A DNA stretch of 7,781 nt from Comamonadaceae bacterium (GCA_021286965.1 JAJTBK010000280.1:1-7781); one strand, 5' to 3'; counted from the first letter of the stretch, positions 1 to 6,116 are shown. Program-made: numbers and translations. The notes: generated by a model from the letters alone, not told the origin.

Positions 1-189
1 GAGCAGGGCGCGCAGGATGGGTTCGAGAGTGCGCAGCTCGTCGGGCAGACGCAGTGCAAGATCGAGAAAGCGGCTGTTGACGGCACGAATTTCCAGCCCC
101 AGGCGCTGGGCCGTGACAGCGGTTTCGGCCCCCTCGTGGGCCGTGCCCTGCTGGGCGCTGGCGTACCCGGTCATGCTGTAAACTGGCAT
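1..189 (-). CDS. yicC: YicC family endoribonuclease-like protein, N-terminal part (cut by window edge)
   Basis: Only the first 63 codons are present, read leftward from ATG at 189; the gene continues past the left edge. The translation begins MPVYSMTGYASAQ and contains the segment LEIRAVNSRFLDLALRLPDE near residues 32-51. This matches the YicC N-terminus, where an SMTG(F/Y) start is followed by an E(I/L)(R/K)(A/S)VN.R(F/Y)LD strand. E. coli YicC has been described as an endoribonuclease, and the family is widespread in proteobacteria. The start at 189 is preferred because a GGAAAG Shine-Dalgarno-like sequence lies about 4 bases upstream on this strand. An ATG at 174 (the internal MTGY) is possible but would lose the conserved lead-in. 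The gene diverges from the kinase gene, with 78 bases between the two starts. Family assignment is secure from the N-terminus; the rest of the protein cannot be seen. Confidence 0.9.
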   Translation of the reverse strand, partial: MPVYSMTGYASAQQGTAHEGAETAVTAQRLGLEIRAVNSRFLDLALRLPDELRTLEPILRALL

Positions 190-267
190 AGGACTTTCCG
201 ATGGTTGCTTGCGATGCCCGCGATTATCAGCGGTGCGTCCCCCCGCCCGAGGTTTCTTCCCCCCACT
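190..267. promoter_or_regulatory. Divergent intergenic region between yicC and the kinase gene
   Basis: These 78 bases separate two divergently read genes and must hold both promoters, or at least their leaders. For yicC, the complement strand contains GATAAT (plus-strand 223-228), a 5/6 match to a sigma-70 -10 box, but no convincing -35 hexamer at the usual spacing. On the yicC side GGAAAG lies just before its ATG. On the kinase side there is no good -10/-35 pair, and the only purine-rich stretch (GAGG, 249-252) is about 15 bases from the ATG at 268. The role rests on gene orientation rather than on strong motifs. Confidence 0.35.
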
Positions 268-1287
268 ATGTCGCCCAAGATCAAGCCAGCCCCCCTGCCG
301 CCCGATACCCTGATAGGTGGTTATCGCGTGGTGCGCAGGCTGGCGGCGGGTGGCTTTGGCGTCGTCTACCTGGCCATCGATGGTGAGGGCCAGCAGGTGG
401 CGATCAAGGAGTACCTGCCGGCCTCGCTGGCCACGCGCGGCGTGGGCGAATTGGCGCCCAAGGTGGCGCCGGAAAAGCTCTCGCTGTACCGCCTGGGGCT
501 GAAGAGTTTTTTTGAAGAAGGGCGCTCGCTGGCGCAGATTTCGCACGCCTCGGTGGTGAGCGTGCTCAACTTCTTTCGCGAGAACGAAACCGTTTACATG
601 GTGATGAACTACCTGGAGGGCGCGTCCCTGCAGGATTTCATCATCACCGCGCGCGACCTCAAGGCCGAGAAGGTGTTTCGCGAGTCCACCATCCGTTCGC
701 TGTTCGACGAGATTCTGCGCGGCCTGCGCATCGTGCACCAGCACAAGATGCTGCACCTCGATATCAAGCCGGCCAATATTTTCATCACCGACGACAACCG
801 TGCCGTGATGATCGACTTTGGCGCCGCGCGCGAGGTGCTGTCCAAAGAGGGCAACTTCATCCGCCCCATGTACACCCCCGGCTTTGCCGCGCCCGAGATG
901 TACCGGCGCGATGCGCAGATGGGCCCCTGGACCGACATTTACGCCATTGGCGCCTGCATCTACGCCTGTATGCAGGGCTTTCCGCCGAACGAGGCGCCGC
1001 AGCGCACCGAAAAAGACCGCCTCTCGCTGGCGCTGACCAAGCTGCGCGGCATCTATTCCGACAACCTGATCGAGGTCGTCGAATGGTGCATGGCGCTCGA
1101 TCCGCTGTCGCGCCCGCAGTCGGTGTTTGCCCTGCAAAAAGAGCTGGCGCGCGAAGGCGAGCGGCGCTACACCAAGCTCACCGTCGCTGAAAAAATGCGC
1201 CTGCAACTCGATACCCTCGTCTCCGACACGAAGAAAAACGTGCAAAAAATGGGTGAGGCCACCGGCATTGGAGTCAAGCCCAAATGA
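268..1287 (+). CDS. Cytoplasmic Hanks-type serine/threonine protein kinase (non-RD type)
   Basis: A 339-residue eukaryotic-like Ser/Thr kinase that should transfer the ATP gamma-phosphate to protein Ser/Thr residues. Visible landmarks are the Gly-rich loop LAAGGFGVVYLA (about residues 25-36), the VAIK lysine K47, an alpha-C glutamate in FFEEGRS (81-87), catalytic loop HLDIKPAN (163-170, with D165, K167 and N170), DFG at 183-185, APE at 208-210 and the late arginine R282. The HRD arginine is leucine, so this is a non-RD kinase. No transmembrane segment or PASTA/FHA-type sensor is visible. The C-terminal 55 residues are charged and probably helical. The frame is open upstream to 136, but those codons overlap yicC, so ATG 268 is chosen: the start MSPKIKPAPLPPDTLIGGYR places the kinase fold about 18 residues in, as usual for relatives. 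The stop overlaps the phosphatase ATG by four bases, suggesting translational coupling and a kinase-phosphatase pair. Substrates are unknown. Confidence 0.92.
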   Translation: MSPKIKPAPLPPDTLIGGYRVVRRLAAGGFGVVYLAIDGEGQQVAIKEYLPASLATRGVGELAPKVAPEKLSLYRLGLKSFFEEGRSLAQISHASVVSVLNFFRENETVYMVMNYLEGASLQDFIITARDLKAEKVFRESTIRSLFDEILRGLRIVHQHKMLHLDIKPANIFITDDNRAVMIDFGAAREVLSKEGNFIRPMYTPGFAAPEMYRRDAQMGPWTDIYAIGACIYACMQGFPPNEAPQRTEKDRLSLALTKLRGIYSDNLIEVVEWCMALDPLSRPQSVFALQKELAREGERRYTKLTVAEKMRLQLDTLVSDTKKNVQKMGEATGIGVKPK

Positions 1288-2186
1288 AATTTTCCGTGTT
1301 CCAGGTCAGCCGCTTGGGTGGCCGCGAGAAGAACGAAGACCGCATGGGCTACTGCTATACGCGCGAAGCCGGGTTGTTTGCCCTGGCCGACGGCATGGGC
1401 GGGCACCCCGACGGCGAGGTGGCGGCGCAGATCGCGCTGCAGACCGTCTCCGCCCTGTTCCAGCGCCAGGCGCGGCCCAAGCTGCCGGACGTGAAAGAGT
1501 TTCTGGCCGAGGCGCTGATGGCCGCGCACCACCAAATCTTGCGCCATGCCATGGACAAGGGCATGGCCGACACGCCGCGCACCACCTTGGTCGCCGCCGT
1601 GGTGCAGGACGGGCGCGCCGAGTGGATTCACTGCGGCGACTCGCGCCTGTACATGGTGCGCGGCGGCGAGCTGCTGGCGCGCACGCGCGATCACTCCTAT
1701 CAGGAGCTGCGCAAAATGGCGATTGCCGGGCTGGAGAAGGTCAACCGCAACGTGCTCTTTACCTGCCTGGGCTCGCCTTCCAAGCCGATTTACGACATCA
1801 CCGGCCCCGTCACATTGGAGCAGGGCGACCGCATTTTGCTGTGCTCCGATGGCCTGTGGGGCACCTTGAGCGACGACACCATCGTGCGCCAGATCGCCCG
1901 CCAGGCGGTGGCGCACGCCGTGCCCGACCTGGTCGAAGACGCCCTGCGCAAGGCCGGCGAGCACAGCGACAACGTCACCGTCATCGCCATGGAGTGGGAG
2001 ACGCCCGACGCGTTCGCCACCACCCAGGGCATTTCCACCGAAGGCTTCGACGACGATGCCTTTGAATCGACCATCCAGGCCGGGCCAGTGGACGCCATCG
2101 TCGATGACCTGGATGACGAGGCCATCGAACGTTCGATCGCCGAGATCAACGAAGCCATCCGCCGTTCGGCGGCGCGCAAAGCCTGA
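1284..2186 (+). CDS. PP2C-family (PPM/Stp-type) serine/threonine protein phosphatase
   Basis: A 300-residue metal-dependent protein phosphatase expected to remove phosphate from Ser/Thr residues, most simply opposing the adjacent kinase. PP2C motifs occur in order: NEDR (17-20), LADGMGGHPDGE (34-45, metal-binding Asp at 36), TTLVAA (100-105), HCGDSRLY (116-123), RDHS (135-138), CSDGLW (187-192, metal Asp 189) and HSDNVTVI (227-234, metal Asp 229). All expected acidic metal ligands are present, so the enzyme should be active. After the catalytic domain (about residue 238) there is a strongly acidic 60-residue tail with DDD and DDLDDE clusters. This tail is beyond the usual bacterial domain of about 240 residues and has no function I can assign. 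The start is fixed by the ATGA overlap with the kinase stop. A terminator-like hairpin follows, so kinase and phosphatase may form their own two-gene transcription unit. Confidence 0.93.
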   Translation: MKFSVFQVSRLGGREKNEDRMGYCYTREAGLFALADGMGGHPDGEVAAQIALQTVSALFQRQARPKLPDVKEFLAEALMAAHHQILRHAMDKGMADTPRTTLVAAVVQDGRAEWIHCGDSRLYMVRGGELLARTRDHSYQELRKMAIAGLEKVNRNVLFTCLGSPSKPIYDITGPVTLEQGDRILLCSDGLWGTLSDDTIVRQIARQAVAHAVPDLVEDALRKAGEHSDNVTVIAMEWETPDAFATTQGISTEGFDDDAFESTIQAGPVDAIVDDLDDEAIERSIAEINEAIRRSAARKA

Positions 2187-2193
2187 ATCCCGT

Positions 2194-2236
2194 CCCCGGG
2201 CGCGGCGCCTGCGTGCGGCGCCGGGGCTTTTTCTTT
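2194..2236 (+). terminator. Rho-independent-type hairpin between phosphatase and rph
   Basis: A perfect 7-bp GC-only stem (2203-2209 with 2217-2223, 7-base loop) is followed by GGGC and then T5 at 2228-2232, C, and TTT at 2234-2236. An alternative, longer fold pairs CCCCGG (2194-2199) with CCGGGG (2221-2226) directly next to the T-run. Either fold fits an intrinsic terminator at the end of the kinase-phosphatase pair. The T-run sits immediately before GGAG, the probable rph ribosome-binding site (2237-2240), so it could also act as an attenuator for read-through into rph. Confidence 0.65.
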
Positions 2237-2249
2237 GGAGCTGCTTTCC

Positions 2250-2978
2250 ATGACTGCATTCACCCGCAGCGGCGCCCGCGCCGCCGACCAGCTGCGCCCG
2301 GTGCGCATCACGCGCCACTACACCCGCCACGCCGAAGGCGCGGTGCTGATCGAGTTTGGCGACACCCAGGTGCTGTGCACCGCCTCGGTCGAAGAAAAAG
2401 TGCCGCCGCACAAGAAAGGCAGCGGCGAAGGCTGGGTCACGGCCGAATACGGCATGTTGCCGCGCGCCACGCACACGCGCAGCAGCCGCGAAGCGGCGAA
2501 GGGCAAGCAGACCGGGCGCACGCAGGAGATCCAGCGCCTGATCGGGCGCAGCCTGCGTGCCGTGTTCGACCTGCAGCAGCTCGGCGAGCGCACCATCACC
2601 CTCGACTGCGACGTGCTGCAGGCCGACGGCGGCACGCGCACGGCGGCCATCACCGGCGCCTTCGTGGCCGCGCAAGACGCCGTCAGCCGCCTGCTGGCCG
2701 AGGGCAAGCTGGCGCAGTCGCCCATCCTCGGGCCGGTGGCCGCCATCTCCGTCGGCCTGGTGCAGGGCCAGGCGCTGCTCGATCTGGAATACGTGGAAGA
2801 CTCGGCCTGCGACACCGACATGAACGTCGTCATGACCGGCGCTGGGCATTTCGTCGAAGTGCAGGGCACGGCCGAAGGCGTGGCCTTCACGCGCGAGCAG
2901 ATGAACCAGCTCCTGGCATTGGCCGAAAAAGGCATTGGGGAGCTGGTGCAGCTGCAGCGCGATGCACTATCAAAATAA
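2250..2978 (+). CDS. rph: Ribonuclease PH (tRNA nucleotidyltransferase)
   Basis: A 242-residue protein of normal RNase PH length. The enzyme is a phosphorolytic 3'-to-5' exoribonuclease that trims tRNA precursor 3' ends, releasing nucleoside diphosphates; relatives form hexamers. Signature segments are [11 protein letters not shown] (43-53), [17 protein letters not shown] (61-77), [20 protein letters not shown] (80-99), [17 protein letters not shown] (121-137, with the phosphate-binding GTR at 128-130) and [11 protein letters not shown] (184-194, with the two metal-binding aspartates at 184 and 190). All key residues are present. ATG 2250 is chosen over an in-frame TTG at 2235 because GGAG at 2237-2240 gives a normal 9-base spacing. 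The gene ends in TAA followed at once by an in-frame TAG. Its last few codons fall inside an AT-rich repeat-like element. It precedes rdgB and hemW in the same direction. Confidence 0.97.
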   Translation: MTAFTRSGARAADQLRPVRITRHYTRHAEGAVLIEFGDTQVLCTASVEEKVPPHKKGSGEGWVTAEYGMLPRATHTRSSREAAKGKQTGRTQEIQRLIGRSLRAVFDLQQLGERTITLDCDVLQADGGTRTAAITGAFVAAQDAVSRLLAEGKLAQSPILGPVAAISVGLVQGQALLDLEYVEDSACDTDMNVVMTGAGHFVEVQGTAEGVAFTREQMNQLLALAEKGIGELVQLQRDALSK

Positions 2979-3020
2979 TAGCTGCTCGCGCTTGCTGTAT
3001 AAGCCTTAGAGGCAAATTTG
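2967..3020. repeat. AT-rich Comamonadaceae-type intergenic repeat element (single copy here)
   Basis: About 54 bases of much lower GC than the surroundings, starting CTATCAAAATAATAGCTGC and ending AGAGGCAAATTTG. I recognise this pattern (TATCAAAA.AATAGCTGCT.GCGCTT, a variable spacer, AAG..CTAGAGGC) from memory as a short interspersed element common in Comamonadaceae genomes; I could not check this here. Internal structure includes CTAT/ATAG arms (2967-2970 with 2978-2981) and GCTT/AAGC arms (2990-2993 with 3001-3004) around a 7-base spacer. Its left end supplies the last codons and the tandem stops of rph. Its right end supplies AGAGG, the probable ribosome-binding site of rdgB. There is no second copy in this window, so repeat status rests on recall. 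Confidence 0.6.
3008..3012 (+). promoter_or_regulatory. Probable ribosome-binding site of rdgB, inside the repeat element
   Basis: AGAGG lies 11 bases before the rdgB ATG at 3024, slightly farther than ideal. It is the only purine-rich Shine-Dalgarno-like sequence before that start and belongs to the right end of the AT-rich element. It favours ATG 3024 over the in-frame TTG at 3018, which would be only 5 bases away. Confidence 0.5.
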
Positions 3021-3023
3021 ACC

Positions 3024-3623
3024 ATGAAAATCGTACTCGCATCGAACAACCAGGGCAAACTCGCCGAGCTGCAAACCCTGTTCGCGCCGCTGGGCGTGCA
3101 GCTGGTGGCGCAGGCGCAGCTGGGCGTGGGCGAGGCCCCCGAGCCGCACTGCACCTTCGTCGAAAACGCCCTGGCCAAGGCGCGCTTTGCCGCTGCGCAC
3201 ACCGGCCTGCCGGCCATCGCCGACGACGCCGGCCTGTGCGTGCACGCCTTTGGCGGCCTGCCGGGGGTCGATACCGCCTACTACGCCACCCAGTTCGGCT
3301 ACGCCAAGGGCGACGACAACAACGTGCGCGCCCTGCTGGAGCAGCTGCAGGGCCACAGCGACCGGCGCGCCGCCATGGTCAGCACCCTGGTGGCGGTGCG
3401 CAGCCCGCGCGACCCGGAGCCGCTGATCGCCATGGGCCGCGTCGAAGGCGAGATCACGCGCGAGCGCCGGGGCAGCGGCGGCTTTGGCTTTGACCCGGTG
3501 ATGCTGCTGCCGGCGCTCGGCCAGACCTTTGCCGAGCTGCCCGCCGAAGTGAAAAACGCCCACAGCCACCGGGGCCGGGCGGCGCAGCAGATGCTGCAAC
3601 TGCTGCGCGAGCGCTGGCTATGA
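3024..3623 (+). CDS. rdgB: Non-canonical purine NTP pyrophosphatase, RdgB/HAM1 family
   Basis: A 199-residue HAM1-family enzyme of normal length. It hydrolyses dITP, XTP and ITP to monophosphate and pyrophosphate, keeping deaminated purines out of DNA and RNA. Visible motifs are ASNNQGKLAEL (6-16, nucleotide-contacting Lys12), FVENALAKAR (45-54), IADDAGL (65-71, catalytic/metal aspartates 67-68), GLPGVDTAYYA (78-88), GSGGFGFDPV (150-159) and VKNAHSHRGRAA (176-187). Two motif positions differ from the E. coli form: DDSG is DDAG and the usual SAR after PGV is TAY. I believe these are lineage variants rather than signs of inactivation, because the rest of the active site is intact. The TGA stop overlaps the hemW ATG by four bases, so the two are probably translationally coupled. 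Confidence 0.95.
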   Translation: MKIVLASNNQGKLAELQTLFAPLGVQLVAQAQLGVGEAPEPHCTFVENALAKARFAAAHTGLPAIADDAGLCVHAFGGLPGVDTAYYATQFGYAKGDDNNVRALLEQLQGHSDRRAAMVSTLVAVRSPRDPEPLIAMGRVEGEITRERRGSGGFGFDPVMLLPALGQTFAELPAEVKNAHSHRGRAAQQMLQLLRERWL

Positions 3624-4828
3624 GCCTGCCCGACATCCAGCACTACCTGCGCCCCGGCCTGCTGCAACTCACCAGCTTGCCGCCGCTGTCGCTGTACGTG
3701 CACCTGCCGTGGTGCCTGCTTAAATGCCCGTACTGCGACTTCAACTCGCACGCCTGGCAAAGCAGCACCCAGGGCGCGCTGCCCGAGCAGCGCTACCTCG
3801 ACGCCCTGATCGCCGACCTCGACGCCGCCCTGCCGCTGATCTGGGGGCGCCAGGTGGTGAGCATCTTCATCGGCGGCGGCACGCCCAGCCTGTTCTCGCC
3901 CGAGGCCATCGACCGCCTGCTGTCCGACATCCGCGCGCGCCTGCGCCTGGAGGCTGACTGCGAAATCACCCTCGAAGCCAACCCCGGTACCTTTGAGCGT
4001 GACCGTTTTCGCGCCTTTCGCGCCGCCGGCGTCACGCGCCTGTCGGTGGGGGTGCAAAGCTTTGACGACCGCTTCCTCAAAACCCTGGGCCGCGTGCACG
4101 ACGGCGCCCAGGCGCGCGCTGCACTCACCGAGGCGGCGCAGGTGTTCGAGACCTTCAACCTCGACCTGATGTACGCCCTGCCGGGGCAGAGCCTGGCCGA
4201 CCTGGAGCGCGACGTGCAAACCGCGCTGTCGTTTGCGCCGCCGCACCTGTCGATTTACCACCTCACCATCGAGCCCAACACCTATTTCGCCAAGCACCCG
4301 CCGCGCCAGCTGCCCGAGGGCGACCTGGCCTACGCCATGCTCGACCACATCACCGAGCGCACGGCCCAGGCCGGCCTGGCGCGCTACGAAGTCTCGGCCT
4401 ACGCGCGCGGCACGGCGCACCAGTGCACGCACAACCTCAACTACTGGCAGTTTGGCGACTACCTGGGCATTGGCGCCGGCGCGCACAGCAAGCTCAGCTT
4501 TGCGCACCGCGTCGTGCGCCAGGTGCGCCTGCGCGAGCCGCGCCTGTACATGGACAAGGCCCTGCAGGGCAACGCCGTGGCGCAGGACGAGGAGGTGCGC
4601 CGCGCCGATCTGCCGTTTGAGTACCTGCTCAACGCCCTGCGCCTCAAAGACGGTTTTGCGCTGCAAGACTTTTGCGAGCGCACCGGCCAGGCCGTCACCA
4701 GCATTGCCGCCGGCCTGGAGGTCGCCGAGCGCAAGGGCCTGATTGCGCGCGACATGGGGCAGGTGCGCCCCACGGAGCGGGGCTTTGATTTTCTGAGCGA
4801 CCTGCAGGCGCTGTTTCTGCCCGATTGA
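3620..4828 (+). CDS. hemW: Radical SAM family haem chaperone HemW
   Basis: A 402-residue radical-SAM protein of the HemN/HemW group. HemW binds haem and is thought to deliver it to respiratory enzymes; older annotation calls it oxygen-independent coproporphyrinogen III oxidase-like. The iron-sulfur motif is C32-LLK-C36-PY-C39-DF, i.e. CxxxCxxC followed by D-F. True HemN has an extra cysteine two residues later, so HemW is the better call. Further marks are IFIGGGTPSLFS (82-93), EANPGTFE (119-126), LSVGVQSFDD (141-150), NLDLMYALPGQ (180-190), SIYHLTIEPNT (211-221) and NYWQFGDYLGIGAGAHS (274-290). The C-terminal HemW region with YLLNALRLKDGF (335-346) is complete. ATG 3620 overlaps the rdgB stop and gives about 24 residues before the SAM barrel. 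This is the last gene of the rightward string and converges on the SPOR-domain gene, 35 bases from its stop codon. Confidence 0.95.
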   Translation: MSLPDIQHYLRPGLLQLTSLPPLSLYVHLPWCLLKCPYCDFNSHAWQSSTQGALPEQRYLDALIADLDAALPLIWGRQVVSIFIGGGTPSLFSPEAIDRLLSDIRARLRLEADCEITLEANPGTFERDRFRAFRAAGVTRLSVGVQSFDDRFLKTLGRVHDGAQARAALTEAAQVFETFNLDLMYALPGQSLADLERDVQTALSFAPPHLSIYHLTIEPNTYFAKHPPRQLPEGDLAYAMLDHITERTAQAGLARYEVSAYARGTAHQCTHNLNYWQFGDYLGIGAGAHSKLSFAHRVVRQVRLREPRLYMDKALQGNAVAQDEEVRRADLPFEYLLNALRLKDGFALQDFCERTGQAVTSIAAGLEVAERKGLIARDMGQVRPTERGFDFLSDLQALFLPD

Positions 4829-4840
4829 TGGATGGGCGGA

Positions 4841-4886
4841 CGGTGGTGGCACCAGCGTGAGCGTCAGCGCTGGCGCAGCACCACCG
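4841..4886. terminator. Long imperfect hairpin at the hemW/SPOR-gene convergence (candidate bidirectional terminator)
   Basis: Three nested pairings form one hairpin. CGGTGGTG (4841-4848) pairs with CACCACCG (4879-4886), CCAGCG (4852-4857) with CGCTGG (4868-4873), and TGA (4858-4860) with TCA (4864-4866) around a GCG loop. There is one bulged G (4867) and a 3/5-base internal loop, giving 17 base pairs in total. It lies between the end of hemW (4828) and the converging gene, and includes that gene's stop codon and last codons. No T-run follows on either strand, so it is not a classical intrinsic terminator. A Rho-assisted terminator or a 3'-end-protecting structure is more likely. The pairing is seen directly; the role is inferred. 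Confidence 0.45.
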
Positions 4887-5985
4887 CCTCCAGCCCCAGC
4901 TCGCGGATGCGCTGCGCCGCCTTGTCCGCCTCCTGCGCCTGGCCAAAGGGGCCGGCGCGCACGCGAAATTGCTCGCCCTTGTTCGTGCCCACGGTTTGTA
5001 CCTGCACCGGCAGCTTGGCTTTTTGCAGCTGTTTTTGCACCTTTTGCGCGTTCGCGTTGTCGGCAAACACGCCGACGGTGACGTAGTGGCGCGGCCCGCC
5101 GGGTTCGCTGTTGTCGGCCGCCGGCACGGGCTTGGCGGCCTCGCGTGCCTTGGCGCCGTCTGGCTCCTTGGCTTTCGCGGTGCTCTTGTCTTTCAGCTTT
5201 GCTGTGGGCTTTTCTTTGCTTTTTCCCTGGGCCAGTGGGGATGGCGGTGTTGCCGCCTGTTCCTCGGCGGGGCGTGGCGGTGTGGTGGCCGGCGGCGCGG
5301 GCTCGGTCGGCGTGGCCGGGGACTCGGGGGCGGTGGTGTCGGGCGCGGCGCTGGCGGCCCCCGGCGGTGCTGGGGGTGTTGCTGGCGGTGCCGGTGTACT
5401 GGGCACGGGCGCAGCTTGGGGGGGCACGGGGTCGGCCAGCTCGTAGGCTGGCGGCGTTTGCCACAGGGCGGCGGCCAGCAGTGCCAGGACGGTGCCCAGG
5501 TACAGGGCTGCCAGGCCGAACAGGCTTCGTCGGCTGGGGGCCTGTTGCTGCAGCTGCGCGCGTGCCCGGGCGATGGTGGGGGCCTGCGCCAGTGCCTGCA
5601 GCGTGCGCGCCCGCACGTCCTGGTACACCAGGGCGTCACCCCATAGGCCCGGCAGGGCGCAGACCAGGATGAGCAGCGCCAGCCCCAGTCCCAGCTCGAT
5701 CGGCTGCGCTGGCGCCAGCCAGGGGCGCAGCAGGGCAAACCAGAGCAGCAGCAGGCCTTGCAGCAGGCCGGAATAGAGCAATGCCTGGCTCCAGAGCCGG
5801 CGGTACAGCAGCCAGCCCAGGGTGCAGAAGGCGGCCGCGTGGTTCCAGCCGGTGCGGGTGCGCCCCAGGGTTTCAAAGCGGGTGAACGGGGCCGCGTAGT
5901 GCGCGCCACCGCTGGCGCCCAGGGCATCCTGGTACAGCTGGTCGATGACGTTGGCGGGGGCGGCGGAGGCAGGGGCGGCCGACAT
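4864..5985 (-). CDS. Membrane protein with DUF2628-like N-terminus and C-terminal SPOR domain
   Basis: Read leftward from ATG 5985, this is a 373-residue protein. Residues 46-63 (TGWNHAAAFCTLGWLLYRRL region) resemble DUF2628, whose mark is a WN.aAF...W.LYRK segment. Hydrophobic stretches follow at about 66-90, 96-113 and 154-175. Residues 177-255 are a Pro/Ala/Thr-rich linker and 255-290 are rich in Lys and Glu. Residues 299-372 (PRHYVTVGVFAD ... QFRVRAGPFG ... AVVLRQR) form a SPOR domain, a fold that binds glycan strands lacking stem peptides at division sites. This implies a periplasmic C-terminus anchored in the inner membrane. The start is uncertain: ATG 6000 and GTG 6078 are also in frame, and none has a clear Shine-Dalgarno sequence. 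It converges on hemW and diverges from the DUF2946-like gene. A cell-envelope or division role is inferred from the SPOR domain only. Confidence 0.82.
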   Translation of the reverse strand: MSAAPASAAPANVIDQLYQDALGASGGAHYAAPFTRFETLGRTRTGWNHAAAFCTLGWLLYRRLWSQALLYSGLLQGLLLLWFALLRPWLAPAQPIELGLGLALLILVCALPGLWGDALVYQDVRARTLQALAQAPTIARARAQLQQQAPSRRSLFGLAALYLGTVLALLAAALWQTPPAYELADPVPPQAAPVPSTPAPPATPPAPPGAASAAPDTTAPESPATPTEPAPPATTPPRPAEEQAATPPSPLAQGKSKEKPTAKLKDKSTAKAKEPDGAKAREAAKPVPAADNSEPGGPRHYVTVGVFADNANAQKVQKQLQKAKLPVQVQTVGTNKGEQFRVRAGPFGQAQEADKAAQRIRELGLEAVVLRQR

Positions 5986-6116
5986 GCCGGCATTGTGCAT
6001 GGCGCCAGCGCCGCTGCCATGCGAGCGCCCCCCGGGCCGTTGCAGCCATGCAACCTCGGCGTTTATTTGATGCGTCACAACAAAGCGCTAGCGCCACTGC
6101 GGCATGATGCCAAGCC
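5986..6116. promoter_or_regulatory. Divergent intergenic region with several perfect dyads
   Basis: This region separates the leftward SPOR gene (if it starts at 5985) from the rightward DUF2946-like gene. It contains three perfect inverted repeats: GTTGCA/TGCAAC with a 4-base spacer (6039-6054), GCGCTAGCGC (6085-6094), and GGCAT-G-ATGCC (6101-6111), which ends 5 bases before the GTG at 6117. A short AT-richer stretch lies at 6061-6071. I see no sigma-70 -35/-10 pair I would defend on either strand. Part of the region could be coding if the SPOR gene starts at 6000 or 6078. Confidence 0.35.

Noticed and set aside
136..267. N-terminal extension of the kinase from ATG 136 or ATG 214
   Set aside because: The codons before 190 overlap the start of divergent yicC, and the added residues do not resemble kinase sequence. 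ATG 268 gives the usual short lead into the Gly-rich loop.
1167..2849. A 560-codon leftward open frame antisense to the phosphatase and rph
   Set aside because: It covers two well-supported genes and the hairpin between them, and its product has biased composition and no family resemblance. It is a GC-rich antisense shadow.
2213..3493. A 426-codon rightward frame overlapping rph and rdgB
   Set aside because: It is an Arg/Ala/Gly-rich out-of-frame reading across two well-identified genes and the AT-rich element between them.
3299..5464. A 721-codon leftward open frame antisense to rdgB and hemW, running into the SPOR gene in another frame
   Set aside because: Its translation is low-complexity, rich in Ala, Arg, Gly and Gln, with no recognisable domain. 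It is the expected mirror of high-GC codon use in hemW and crosses a real convergent gene junction.
4969..5672. Several rightward open frames (for example 4969-5646 and 5145-5672) opposite the SPOR gene
   Set aside because: They are mirrors of the Pro/Ala-rich linker, giving Gly/Arg/Trp-rich translations with no domain. The opposite strand has a clear SPOR domain and membrane segments.
6093..6099. GCCACTG, a heptamer found in cobalamin riboswitches, upstream of a gene pair with a TonB receptor
   Set aside because: No B12-box or other riboswitch helices surround it, and the receptor's own leader lies 400 bases farther on. The receptor motifs point to copper, not cobalamin.
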